Shown: positions 1 through 8,324, numbered from the stretch's first letter. The stretch: 64,000 nt of DNA from Pedobacter sp. AK013 (GCF_014205835.1 NZ_JACHCQ010000005.1:1-64000), one strand, 5' to 3'. Program-made: numbers and translations. The notes: generated from the sequence alone by a model not told the origin.

Positions 1-1431
1 AACCTGGGCGAGGCCATTAGTTACGATGTAATGGGCAATATTACCAGTTTAACCCGCGATGGTTTTGGCACGAACAACTATACGGGCTACAATGGCAACA
101 GGTTAACAGCTATCAGTGGTTTTACCAACAGCAGTTATGGTTACGATGCCAATGGTAATCTAACCAGCGATACTCAAAAGAACATTACCTTAAGTTATAA
201 CTTCCTTAATCAGCCATATGTAGTAGGTGGGAGCCAAAATCTGAATTACACATATAGTGCAGTTGGTGAAAAACTGAAGAAACAGAACGGGAGCACCATA
301 ACAGAGTATGCTAGGGGTATCCAGTACAGCAATGGTAGCATAGATTTTATCCAAACTGAAGAGGGCTTAGCCCGCAGAAACGGTAGTAGTTACAGTTATG
401 AATATAATTTAGGCGACCATCTTGGCAATGTGCGGACTACCTTCTATAAAAATCCAAATACAAATCAGTTGGAGATACTGCAAAGAGATGATTATTATGC
501 CTTTGGTCTTCGCAAAAAAGCACTTGCGGGAGCAAGCAATAATAAATATCTTTACAATGGTAAGGAATTACAGGAGGAGTTAGAGCAATACGACTATGGT
601 GCCAGACTCTATGACCCTGTAATAGGTCGTTTTAATGTTGTGGATAGATTTGCAGAAAAGTATTCAAGTACTTCTTCGTATGGTTACAGTGCTAATAACC
701 CGATTAACTTAATCGATATTAATGGAGATTCCTTATGGGTTTCTTATGCAGGCAATAAGATACTTTATAACAACGGAAGCTTTTATAATAGTGATGGATC
801 GGCATACACTGGTAGGGGAGTAAAAACTGATAAAAATGGAAATGTAACAGGATATAAGGGTTTTCTAGGTCAGGTTTTTAACGCTTTAAATTCTATTGGG
901 GGAACGGATGAAGGAAATGGACTTTTAAACGAATTGCAAACATCTTCTAATAATTATACTATTCAAAATAGCACGACCAATGATTTTGTAGTAAATCCAG
1001 CTCAACGAGTAGCTGGGTACGCAAATCAGCTAAAGACAGATCCTCAATATGCAAATCAGCTGGCTACAACTGCAGCTTCTGAAATGCTTGGGGGAGCAGG
1101 AGGAACAATAAATTGGAATCCGAATGGAGCAAGCGTTTGGGTGCTCGGAAAAGAACAAAACAATAATCCGACTTCTAATCTTGGACATGAACTGTTTCAT
1201 GGACTAGATGCAAATAGAGGTTTGCTAGATAATAGGACATCTCAAGGATTAAAGTATGATGAATGGCAAGCAACATATAGGGAAAACCTACTAAGGTTTC
1301 AAATGGGGTTGCCGGTCAGAGAATATTATAAATCAAAAATAGATAACGATGTATCAAGCCCTGTTGATCCCAAAGTATTGGATAAAAATAATCAAGGAAT
1401 CAAGCCTACTTGGGTACCTAATAATTGGTAA
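1..1431 (+). CDS. RHS repeat protein, C-terminal part, M91-like metallopeptidase tip (partial)
   Basis: The frame is open from base 1, so the gene starts before the window. Up to about base 730 it encodes YD/RHS repeats and the RHS-associated core (YDYGARLYDPVIGRFNVVD, then a degenerate NPINLIDINGDS). The last 230 or so residues are unrelated to the neighbouring RHS gene and form the variable tip. The tip has HELFH at bases 1186-1200, followed by EWQATYREN and GLPVREYY. This is the order expected of M91/NleD-like zinc peptidases, where a downstream Glu helps bind zinc. RHS proteins of this kind are usually secreted or surface toxins whose tip is released to act on competitors. That role is inferred. 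The upstream core is almost identical to the RHS gene at 4567. Confidence 0.88.
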   Translation, partial: NLGEAISYDVMGNITSLTRDGFGTNNYTGYNGNRLTAISGFTNSSYGYDANGNLTSDTQKNITLSYNFLNQPYVVGGSQNLNYTYSAVGEKLKKQNGSTITEYARGIQYSNGSIDFIQTEEGLARRNGSSYSYEYNLGDHLGNVRTTFYKNPNTNQLEILQRDDYYAFGLRKKALAGASNNKYLYNGKELQEELEQYDYGARLYDPVIGRFNVVDRFAEKYSSTSSYGYSANNPINLIDINGDSLWVSYAGNKILYNNGSFYNSDGSAYTGRGVKTDKNGNVTGYKGFLGQVFNALNSIGGTDEGNGLLNELQTSSNNYTIQNSTTNDFVVNPAQRVAGYANQLKTDPQYANQLATTAASEMLGGAGGTINWNPNGASVWVLGKEQNNNPTSNLGHELFHGLDANRGLLDNRTSQGLKYDEWQATYRENLLRFQMGLPVREYYKSKIDNDVSSPVDPKVLDKNNQGIKPTWVPNNW

Positions 1432-1436
1432 ATATT

Positions 1437-2015
1437 ATGAAATTTTTTTTTAATGTTATATTCTGCAGTTTGTTTTTCAGTGCCTGCTTGGCTCAGCATA
1501 AATTGGAGAGTCCGGGGACTTTACTAAACTTAGTTTACAGGAATCAACTGGCTTATTACAACACTAAGATCGAGGATAAGGATAATTATGTCAGCATTAT
1601 AAATTTTGCAGGTAAAGAGCGTATCAAAATTACCCAACCTGCAAAAACTTTAATAAAGTCTGGAAACTTTACAATCCTTGAGGGATTCAGTCCTGCATGG
1701 GGAAACTTCGTTGGTCTGATTTGGAGTGGGAAAAATGCATTATTATATAAACGAACATCGATCGATAAGCGATTTATTTTAAAAAAAATAAATCTGAATA
1801 GTAATGTCATAAAGAAACTTACAGGTATCGATTTATACCTTTTTAATAAGATTAATAGTTGGGATGTAAGTTACATTAATGCTCTTAAAAGCAAGATAGG
1901 AATGAGTGTACCGGATGGATATAACTTTATTGCTACGAAAGTTACTACAAATCAAGGTGAAAAAAAATCTAAAATTGAAACAATAGCTTTTGAGCAATTT
2001 ATAGATGAAAAATAA
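1437..2015 (+). CDS. putative lipoprotein, candidate immunity protein for the upstream RHS tip
   Basis: A protein of about 192 residues begins six bases after the RHS stop. I chose ATG 1437 over the TTG at 1425 because it gives a clean signal sequence (MKFFFNVIFCSLFFSAC) ending in a lipobox-like FSAC. That suggests a lipoprotein exported to the periplasm or outer membrane. No known domain is recognised. The tight coupling to a toxin-tipped RHS gene is the normal position of an immunity gene, and a periplasmic lipoprotein could guard against an incoming metallopeptidase. The function is inferred from position only. The second RHS gene is also followed by a small lipoprotein. Confidence 0.7.
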   Translation: MKFFFNVIFCSLFFSACLAQHKLESPGTLLNLVYRNQLAYYNTKIEDKDNYVSIINFAGKERIKITQPAKTLIKSGNFTILEGFSPAWGNFVGLIWSGKNALLYKRTSIDKRFILKKINLNSNVIKKLTGIDLYLFNKINSWDVSYINALKSKIGMSVPDGYNFIATKVTTNQGEKKSKIETIAFEQFIDEK

Positions 2016-2022
2016 TCCACTT

Positions 2023-2333
2023 GCTGGCGCACGCCTGTGGCGTGTGAGAAGTAAAAATAGTAGCAAGTTCAGCGATATATAAATTTGCCAGGTTATCCAG
2101 TATATTACAAGGGTCAAAAATACAATACGCTTGTAAAAATGTTGAAAAGTCCTTCTAGACATCGTCAAGAGTCAGATTTAATCGTTAGCGCTATGTAAGT
2201 GGCTAACTTATGCTTATTGAATTTTATACTTTAAACTGATCCTAGCGTCATGCTTTTGTTTAGTACAATCATTGAGATATTTTGATAGATTTAAAGGCAA
2301 GCAAAGCACCCAATTTCCTGTTTTAAACAAAAC
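2023..2333. repeat. 311-bp perfect direct repeat, copy 1
   Basis: This segment is identical by eye to 8637-8947, in the same orientation. It contains the end of an unrecognised reading frame (2064-2198, ending RQESDLIVSAM then TAA) and a short open stretch (RYFDRFKGKQ) near its right end. Both copies therefore probably descend from the tail of a lost gene plus its downstream DNA. No terminal inverted repeats were seen. This segment fills the gap between the immunity candidate and the terminator at 2380. Confidence 0.9.
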
Positions 2334-2342
2334 CCATCTAGT

Positions 2343-2359
2343 CTTAGCGTCTCGCTAAG
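2343..2359. repeat. short inverted repeat CTTAGCG-TCT-CGCTAAG
   Basis: A 7-bp perfect inverted repeat with a 3-base loop lies just right of the 311-bp repeat. A near-identical version (loop TCC) lies at 8325-8341 after the second immunity candidate. It marks equivalent positions in the two duplicated blocks. Confidence 0.6.
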
Positions 2360-2379
2360 ACCAAAATGTAACTTACATA

Positions 2380-2411
2380 ATAAAGCCCATCAGAAATGTT
2401 GGGCTTTATTA
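2380..2411 (-). terminator. terminator-like hairpin after the small SANT-like gene
   Basis: AATAAAGCCCA pairs with TGGGCTTTATT across a short loop. It lies directly after the stop of the reverse-strand gene at 2409. A homologous hairpin (AACAAAGCCC / GGGCTTTGTT) lies at 8361-8400 beside the decayed copy of that gene. Confidence 0.65.
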
Positions 2412-2750
2412 TTTCTTCAGGAGTTCTAGTTTAGTTAGCCTGGCTTTAATGGCACCATAAGTACGGGAATGCAGTTTGGCAAGTTCTGTAATCTTGGTGT
2501 CTTCGCTGAAACGCTGTGTGAGCAGCTTATCCTCTTCATCATTCCAAGGCAGTCCCTGGTTTCCTTTTTCGGCGAGGGCTTCTAGTTTGTTAAGGGCAAA
2601 GAAGAGTGCCCGGATGACCTCGGGCTGGTTGTATGGGCTGTCTGCGGGGAATACCTCACCGGTTATGGGGTCGGTACCGGCGACTAAAGCCTGGAGAATT
2701 TCCAAGTGGCGGTTTTTATCCTGCATAAGCTTTACCGGTTTTGGCATCAC
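2409..2750 (-). CDS. small SANT/Myb-like helix-turn-helix protein
   Basis: This 113-residue protein is of unknown function. The N-terminal half has LQALVAGTDPITGEVFPADS and PEVIRALFFALNKLE. The C-terminal half (about residues 66-110) has LPWNDEEDKLLTQRF and LAKLHSRTYGAIKARL, which resembles a SANT/Myb or sigma-like helix-turn-helix where a conserved Trp starts the fold. It overlaps the end of the XRE regulator by 35 bases and must be co-transcribed with it. It is probably DNA-binding, with an unknown target. A truncated, stop-containing copy lies at 8399-8634. Confidence 0.72.
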   Translation of the reverse strand: MMPKPVKLMQDKNRHLEILQALVAGTDPITGEVFPADSPYNQPEVIRALFFALNKLEALAEKGNQGLPWNDEEDKLLTQRFSEDTKITELAKLHSRTYGAIKARLTKLELLKK

Positions 2751-3051
2751 GGATGATTGCGTTTGCCAGGAAAAGGAGTTTGTCCTTAATGGAGGGTTCG
2801 AGTTCCTCTATCTCGTCAATAAGCTTTAGGGTCTGTTTGTCAAAGCCTGTTTTGCTGCCTTCTCCGGCCAGGTAATCGAGCGAAACTTCGAGTGTATCGG
2901 CGATCTTTTTGGCTACATCAACCGATGGCGAAACCTCGTTCCTTTCGTACCTGCCAATAATCTCACGTGATACGCCTGCCTCTTTGGCAAGTTCGGCCTG
3001 CGACATCTTTTTGGCTTTGCGTAATGCAGTTATCTTATCTCCTATGTTCAT
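2716..3051 (-). CDS. XRE-family transcriptional regulator
   Basis: Residues 1-65 form a Cro/C1-type helix-turn-helix (ITALRKAKKMSQAELAKEAGVSREIIGRYERNE). A short helical tail follows. I prefer the start at 3051 (MNIGDKI) over the ATG at 3063. It probably represses its own promoter and the divergent one: the upstream gap has the inverted repeat GAGAACAA (3099-3106) / TTGTTCTC (3126-3133) and a third half-site GTTCTC at 3173-3178. The coupled downstream gene encodes a second small DNA-binding protein. Such pairs are typical of mobile-element control regions, and the mobile-element debris next to it agrees. Confidence 0.85.
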   Translation of the reverse strand: MNIGDKITALRKAKKMSQAELAKEAGVSREIIGRYERNEVSPSVDVAKKIADTLEVSLDYLAGEGSKTGFDKQTLKLIDEIEELEPSIKDKLLFLANAIIRDAKTGKAYAG

Positions 3052-3098
3052 GATTGTGCGCAAAAGTGTGTTAAATGCTGGTTGATTTATTAAATGTA

Positions 3099-3178
3099 GA
3101 GAACAAAAGTTAATAAATAAAATGATTGTTCTCTTGATAAAAACAAATCATTGTTTACATTTGTGCAGAATAGTTCTC
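3099..3178. promoter_or_regulatory. candidate XRE operator and forward Bacteroidetes promoter
   Basis: GAGAACAA (3099-3106) and TTGTTCTC (3126-3133) are perfect inverted half-sites, and a third GTTCTC lies at 3173-3178. A forward promoter fits the Bacteroidota consensus well: TTG at 3134-3136, a 19-base spacer, then TACATTTG at 3156-3163. The half-sites flank this promoter, as expected for a repressor encoded by the divergent XRE gene. Confidence 0.6.
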
Positions 3179-3182
3179 ATAA

Positions 3183-3506
3183 AACTTTTTTTCAACAATT
3201 GCCAAACTCATTTCCGAAAACCCCGAACTGCTAATCTACATTGATGGTAAACTGCACATTACCGTTTTGGGCGGTATAAAACTGACAGGGCTTGACCGAT
3301 TGAAGGTAACACTGAAACTAAGTCTGACCGGGAAACCTACCAATGCCTACCGCCATAACCTCGATCTGTACAACGGCATCCCGAGGGAGCAACTGATAGA
3401 AAAAGCTTCCGAAATGTTGGATATCAGCACGAGCGAAACAAGCCAGATCATTAGCCGATTAACCACCGAGCTGGAAAACTACCAAGCGCAACGATTTATG
3501 GGTTAG
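3183..3506 (+). pseudogene. headless remnant of a mobile-element (primase-associated-like) gene
   Basis: The frame is open from 3183 to the stop at 3506, but a TAA lies just before it and no ATG is available near the promoter at 3134-3163. The product contains ELLIYIDGKLHITVLGGIKL and RLKVTLKLSLTGKPTNAYR. This resembles a conserved segment of CHC2-primase-associated proteins on Bacteroidota integrative elements. I recall the pattern but cannot verify it. The end (ENYQAQRFMG) is cut at the junction with the transposase fragment. A T7 run at the 5' end could mark a frameshift. It is treated as a broken gene. Confidence 0.45.
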
Positions 3507-3825
3507 ATCTGGAAAGTGAATGTGTAGCATCCACAATGATGGACTTGGATTTAATAATACCTTTTTCAAGAGCTAAAGAGACGGTTTTTCCAATTAACAG
3601 GTTTAAAAGATCCATGTCCTTAAGACGAAGCTTTCGGAACTTGGTCAGAGAGCTTGGATTTATCACGTCCTCTTCAGGGGACATCTCCAAAAAATATTTA
3701 AAGGACATATCGTAGCGGGAACGCTCCACCACATCGACATCGGAAACGGTATAGATCGTCTTCAGCAACAAATATTTAAACATGCGAACCGGACTCTCCG
3801 CGTTACGCCCGTTGCAAAAAATAAA
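3496..3825 (-). pseudogene. transposase N-terminal fragment (IS1182/IS5-like)
   Basis: The reverse-strand frame contains NGRNAESPVRMFKYLLLK, then VVERSRYDMSFKYFLE, NPSSLTKFRKLRL and SKSIIVDATHS. These match the N-terminal DUF772-like region of IS1182/IS5-group DDE transposases, up to the first catalytic Asp region (VDATHS). The frame continues upstream of the ATG at 3783, and the similarity fades near 3815. The protein then stops after LSRSNP, so the rest of the catalytic domain is missing. No terminal inverted repeats were found. It is a remnant truncated at both ends. Confidence 0.75.
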
Positions 3826-4389
3826 ATAGCTCCGATAATAGAAGAAAAGACCTTGCTTAATGATACTAAAATTATAGACTTAAAGCGGAACAATTATACT
3901 CAGTTTTTCCCCAATTTATTTTTACCACAGTCGACTGATATTTTTAATACTGAAATTAATAATACAGAAACCAGAATTAAATACCATCAATACGATGGAT
4001 TGTGTAATCCCTTAAGTGTATCCATTGAGGGTGGCTCTAAAGTAAATTACATTTGGAGTTATGGAGGACAACATCCGGTAGCGCAGATTTTAAATGTAGA
4101 TTATGCAACCATGGAGGAGATAATTGGAGCACTAAATATAGCTTCAATCGGCGTTCAGTTAAACCCTGATAAAACAGTAATAGATAATCTGCTGGCACCT
4201 TTAAAAGCAAGCATGCCATCGATCCAAATTATGACCTTTACCTATTACCCCTTAGGAGACATAAAAACGATTACCGATGCAAAGGGAATGGTTACTTATT
4301 ATGAATATGACGAATTTCAACGCCTGAAAGTTATTAAAGATCAAAACGGCAATATTGTTAAAAGTTACGATTACCATTACAAACTATAA
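3820..4389 (+). pseudogene. C-terminal remnant of the large RHS-partner protein
   Basis: The open frame joins the transposase remnant near 3820 and ends at 4389. It contains IKYHQYDGLCNPLSVSIEGG, YIWSYGGQHPVAQI, FTYYPLGDIKTITDAKGM and YYEYDEFQRLKVIKDQNG. This is the usual C-terminus of the long YD-repeat protein that sits directly before DUF6443 RHS genes in Bacteroidota. The N-terminal bulk is missing, lost at the insertion junction. It precedes the RHS gene at 4567 as expected. It could still be translated as a short product from an internal start, but no signal peptide remains. Confidence 0.7.
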
Positions 4390-4434
4390 CGCTCCACAAT
4401 GAAAAAAACATGCGCTATGTTTAATAAGTTAAGT

Positions 4435-4463
4435 ATTCGGTGAGTGATAGAAACTCACCGAAT
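4435..4463 (+). terminator. terminator-like hairpin
   Basis: ATTCGGTGAGT pairs perfectly with ACTCACCGAAT around a 7-base loop. It is followed by CGATCACTTTTTATA. It follows the partner-gene remnant and would separate it from the RHS gene at 4567. Confidence 0.6.
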
Positions 4464-4501
4464 CGATCACTTTTTATACGCGATCTTTTAAATATTTTGT
4501 G

Positions 4502-4556
4502 GTTTGCAAAGACCAGAACGGGCATATTGTTAAATCTTTACCATTTCAGGCTATAA
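4502..4556 (+). pseudogene. second 3'-end remnant of the RHS-partner gene
   Basis: Bases 4508-4538 encode KDQNGHIVKS, matching the tail KDQNGNIVKS of the remnant ending at 4389. After a +1 shift, TAC CAT TTC AGG CTA TAA (4539-4556) reads YHFRL-stop, against YHYKL-stop in the other copy. The 3' end of the partner gene is thus present twice within 170 bases, the second time frameshifted and 11 bases from the RHS start. Confidence 0.6.
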
Positions 4557-4566
4557 ACTTAACCAG

Positions 4567-7500
4567 ATGAAAAAAATATTATATACGGTACTTTTTGCCG
4601 TAAGCTATATCCAGAGTGCATTCGCACAAACCCCTAGCAGTAACCAGAACTATGTTGTGGAAAGTACGGTCCGTGCTGCAGGCCATAAGACTGTAAGCAG
4701 TCTTGTGGGTTACCCTGTTGATTCCATAAACCGGAAGATCCAGTATTTTGATGGCCTTGGCCGCCCTTTACAGACTGTGCAGGTACAGGGCAGTCCGGGT
4801 TTTAAGGATATTGTACAGCCTGTGGCTTATGATGCCTTTGGCCGCGAAGCGATAAAGTACCAGCCATACGCAGCACAGAGCGGTACCACTGGTAATTACC
4901 GTACAGCTGCGCTGGCTGATCAGCTGTCCTTTTACAACAGCCCAACAGCAGGGATAAAAGCAACAGGTTATCCCTTTGCCGAAACGGTTTTCGAAGCCTC
5001 ACCACTAAACCGGGTATTACAGCAGGGTGCCCCAGGTGCAGACTGGCAGATCAGTGCTGGCCATGCGCTTAAAACCGAATATGGCACCAATACCCAGGAT
5101 GAGGTAAAACTGTGGATCGTGAATAATGCTGGTAATGGTGCGGACGCTGGTGTTTATCAGGCTGGAAAACTTTATAAAACCATCCTTAAGGATGAGAACT
5201 GGAAATCAGCAGATCTAAAGGCAGGCACTACCGAAGAGTTTAAGGATTTTGAAGGGCGTGTGGTGCTGAAACGGGTATGGGAAACCGATAGCAAAAGCCT
5301 GAGTACCTATTACGTGTACGATGACCTGGGCAACCTGCGTTATGTGCTCCCACCTGCGGTAAACGAAAATGGGCAGGCCACACTGAACAGTTTTGATGAA
5401 AGCCAAACGGTTTTCGACCAGTTTATCTACGGTTACCGTTATGATGGCCGTAAAAGACTAGTGGAGAAGAAAATTCCGGGCAAGGGCTGGGAGTTTATGG
5501 TTTACAACAAACTCGACCAGGTTACGCATACTCAAGATGCCAATCAAAGGGCCGCCAGTCAATGGAGCTGGATCAAATACGATGCTTTTGGCAGGGTAGT
5601 ACTTACAGGTGTGGAGAATGGTCAGGGCATCAGCCGTATAGACATGCAAAATTATAATGATGGAGTAACGGCACAATGGGAAGATCGTAGTACAGCTTAT
5701 CCCGAAGGCTATACCAGAAATACACATCCTTCAGCGGGAGAAGATAATACCAATATTATTTTCCATACCATTAATTATTATGATAACTATGACTTTCCGG
5801 ATAGCTTTGGCCAGCCCGGGACTGGCCAGGCACCAGCAGCACGGACCAAAAGCCTGCTTACGGGTACTAAGGTAAAGAACCTGGGCACCGGAGCGATGCT
5901 GCTTACGGTAAACTATTACGACCTGGAAGGACGCATTATACAGAGCAAAAGCAGCAACCACCTGAACGGTACTGATGTGGTAGACAATACCTGGAACTTT
6001 GATGGCAGCCTGAAAGCAAGCACGCGTACCCACACAGTAGGTGGTACGGTGACCACTATTGCAAACCGCTACGAGTACGACCACGTAGGCCGTAAGATTG
6101 CCACTTTTGAAAACATCAACAACCAGGGAGACGTTGCGCTGAGCCACCTCGAGTACAATGAGATCGGCCAGCTGACCAAAAAGAACCTGCACAACGATAG
6201 CCAGGCCACTACCTTTGCCTACAACGAGCGTGGCTGGATGAAGAATAGTACATCCGACCAGTTCAGTATGGAATTGAAATATAACGATGGTACCCTTGCG
6301 CAGTTTAATGGCAATATCTCTGGCCAGAGTTATACCAACGGTACGGCCAATGCCTTCAGTTATAGTTACGACAGGCTGAACCGCTTAACCAATGCTGCTG
6401 CAGGTAACAACCTGGGCGAGGCCATTAGTTACGATGTAATGGGCAATATTACCAGTTTAACCCGTGATAATTTTGGCACGAATAACTATACTGGCTACAA
6501 TGGCAACAGGTTGACAGCTATCAGTGGTTTTACCAACAGCAGTTATGACTACGATGGCAATGGCAACCTCACCAGCGATAGCCAGAAGAACATCACTCTT
6601 GGATACAACTTCCTTAACCTGCCGCAAACGATAAGTGGAAGCCAGAATTTAACCTATACTTACAATGCTGCTGGTGAAAAGCTGCAGAAACAAGTAGGCG
6701 GAACCGTTACTAATTATATCGATGGTATCCAATATAGCAATAACAGCATCGATTTTATCCAGACCGAAGAAGGTTTAGCCCGCAATAACAATGGCAGTTA
6801 CAGCTACGAATATAACCTGGCAGATCATTTGGGTAATATAAGGGTTACTTTCTATAAAAATCCCAATACAAACCAGCTGGAGGTACTGCAGCGCGATGAC
6901 TACTACGCATTTGGTTTAAGAAAAGTTGCAACTGGAGGAACTAATAAATATCTTTACAACGGCAAGGAGTTGCAGGAAGAGTTGGGGCAGTACGATTACG
7001 GGGCGAGGTTCTATGATCCGGTGATCGGGAGGTGGAACGTGGTGGATCCGTTGGTGGAGAAGTTTACGTCATTTTCTCCTTATAATTATGTTCTAAACAA
7101 TCCCTTAAAATATGTTGATCCAGATGGTAGGGATGTGGAACTAGGTATAAAAAAACATAGAAATGGGAATGTTACTGAGGTTCAAATAAAATCTAAAATG
7201 AACTTAACAATAGTTGGAAAAATTAGTGAAAATAGACTTGCCGCACTAAAGGAACGATATGCAAAAAGTTTTTCTGGAGAATTCGTTACTTCCGTAGACA
7301 GCAAAGGAAAATTAGAGACATATAAAACAAAGGTTTCATCGGAATTGTCAATTACTGTAGTTGATAAGATTGATAAAGCCAAATCAACTGACCACATCAT
7401 GGTCATGACTGAAAATATTGCGGGTAGAAAAGAAAGTGTACAAGGGGTGGGAGACTTAGGAGGAACATCTTCTGCGGTTGAAAACGGTACGTTATCTACT

Positions 7501-7746
7501 TCAGGAAGATTTGAGAAGGTTGCAAGTCACGAAATTGGACATAATTTAGGGTTAGAACATAAAGATGCGTCAACAAGTTTAATGAATGAGTTTGTTTCAG
7601 GAACCTACGTAACACCAAATGAACTTAAACAAATATATGGTGGAGCTGCAACCTCAGTACCTAATAATGGCAAACTAATAATGTATAACGATAAAGACAC
7701 ACGTAAAGATGCAAAGAAACTTATTAAAACAAATCGAGTTCAATAA
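4567..7746 (+). CDS. DUF6443-type RHS repeat protein with metzincin-like toxin tip
   Basis: This 1059-residue protein begins with a signal peptide (MKKILYTVLFAVSYIQSAFAQ). A DUF6443-like region follows (about 30-170; INRKIQYFDGLGRPLQTVQV), then many YD repeats. The RHS core ends at about residue 855 with YDYGARFYDPVIGRWNVVD, NNPLKYVDPDGRD. The 200-residue tip carries HEIGHNLGLEH (residues 988-998), a complete HExxHxxGxxH zinc motif, and SLMNEF near 1006 as a plausible Met-turn. It is therefore metzincin-like, and the substrate is unknown. RHS shells enclose and release such tips in contact-dependent competition. That role is inferred. The core is nearly identical to the gene at 1, while the tip is unrelated. 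A small lipoprotein gene follows two bases after the stop. Confidence 0.92.
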   Translation: MKKILYTVLFAVSYIQSAFAQTPSSNQNYVVESTVRAAGHKTVSSLVGYPVDSINRKIQYFDGLGRPLQTVQVQGSPGFKDIVQPVAYDAFGREAIKYQPYAAQSGTTGNYRTAALADQLSFYNSPTAGIKATGYPFAETVFEASPLNRVLQQGAPGADWQISAGHALKTEYGTNTQDEVKLWIVNNAGNGADAGVYQAGKLYKTILKDENWKSADLKAGTTEEFKDFEGRVVLKRVWETDSKSLSTYYVYDDLGNLRYVLPPAVNENGQATLNSFDESQTVFDQFIYGYRYDGRKRLVEKKIPGKGWEFMVYNKLDQVTHTQDANQRAASQWSWIKYDAFGRVVLTGVENGQGISRIDMQNYNDGVTAQWEDRSTAYPEGYTRNTHPSAGEDNTNIIFHTINYYDNYDFPDSFGQPGTGQAPAARTKSLLTGTKVKNLGTGAMLLTVNYYDLEGRIIQSKSSNHLNGTDVVDNTWNFDGSLKASTRTHTVGGTVTTIANRYEYDHVGRKIATFENINNQGDVALSHLEYNEIGQLTKKNLHNDSQATTFAYNERGWMKNSTSDQFSMELKYNDGTLAQFNGNISGQSYTNGTANAFSYSYDRLNRLTNAAAGNNLGEAISYDVMGNITSLTRDNFGTNNYTGYNGNRLTAISGFTNSSYDYDGNGNLTSDSQKNITLGYNFLNLPQTISGSQNLTYTYNAAGEKLQKQVGGTVTNYIDGIQYSNNSIDFIQTEEGLARNNNGSYSYEYNLADHLGNIRVTFYKNPNTNQLEVLQRDDYYAFGLRKVATGGTNKYLYNGKELQEELGQYDYGARFYDPVIGRWNVVDPLVEKFTSFSPYNYVLNNPLKYVDPDGRDVELGIKKHRNGNVTEVQIKSKMNLTIVGKISENRLAALKERYAKSFSGEFVTSVDSKGKLETYKTKVSSELSITVVDKIDKAKSTDHIMVMTENIAGRKESVQGVGDLGGTSSAVENGTLSTSGRFEKVASHEIGHNLGLEHKDASTSLMNEFVSGTYVTPNELKQIYGGAATSVPNNGKLIMYNDKDTRKDAKKLIKTNRVQ

Positions 7747-7747
7747 T

Positions 7748-8287
7748 ATGTTTAGATTTGGATGTTGGTGTTTAATACTATTCTTATTTGTGTCATGTGG
7801 TCGACAAAAGCAAATTGTTACACCTTTTTTTTCTTTGACATCTGTGCACTCTTTGAGTTTGTCTTATAGAATGGTTGACAATAATATAGATTCTGAAAAT
7901 GGTTTCATTTTTTTTGATTCAGATACTATTAAGTTTGAGTATGGAAAAGGCGTTTTTAGAAGACTTGAAGAAAAAACAATTGTTCCATTTGAGCAGAAAG
8001 AATATTGGGATTCTGTAGGATTATCGAAGGATATAATCTTATCTAAAAGATCAAAAGAAGATTACGACAGAAGAAGTTTTGAAATACATTATTATGTGAA
8101 TGATACTATTTCAAATAAAGATGCAGTTTGGGTATTCTCTAAAAGGTTTAGAAAGGGAATGACAGGTGTCTATTTTTATGATGTAGATAAAAAGGGTAAT
8201 AACTTAAGTGTTTACAGTCGAAACTTACCTCAATCTAAAGTGGACAGTTTTATAGCGTTAATAAAAACTATTAAATTCAAAAATTAA
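7748..8287 (+). CDS. putative lipoprotein, candidate immunity protein for the metzincin-tipped RHS
   Basis: A 179-residue product starts at ATG 7748, directly after the RHS stop. The longer frame from 7709 would overlap the RHS gene and hide the signal sequence. MFRFGCWCLILFLFVSC is a lipoprotein signal with a FVSC lipobox. The remainder has no domain I recognise (FEIHYYVNDTISNKDAVWVF, then SKVDSFIALIKTIKF at the end). The location and predicted periplasmic side suit an immunity role against the adjacent metallopeptidase. This is inference. Base use is AT-rich compared with the RHS core, as is common for toxin-tip and immunity cassettes. Confidence 0.7.
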   Translation: MFRFGCWCLILFLFVSCGRQKQIVTPFFSLTSVHSLSLSYRMVDNNIDSENGFIFFDSDTIKFEYGKGVFRRLEEKTIVPFEQKEYWDSVGLSKDIILSKRSKEDYDRRSFEIHYYVNDTISNKDAVWVFSKRFRKGMTGVYFYDVDKKGNNLSVYSRNLPQSKVDSFIALIKTIKFKN

Positions 8288-8324
8288 TCCTAACTGGGTT
8301 TAAGGGGCTGTTTACTCCATTTGG

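Noticed and set aside
1833..2168. Reverse ORF of 111 codons, repeated at 8546-8782
   Set aside because: Both lie in the 311-bp repeat and share the same first 49 codons only because the DNA is duplicated. They have no domain and oppose more protein-like forward frames.
3496..3825. Complete insertion sequence
   Set aside because: The transposase lacks most of its catalytic domain and no terminal inverted repeats or target duplication were found.
5731..6192. Reverse ORF of 153 codons inside the RHS gene
   Set aside because: Antisense shadow of a repeat-rich coding region, with no independent features.
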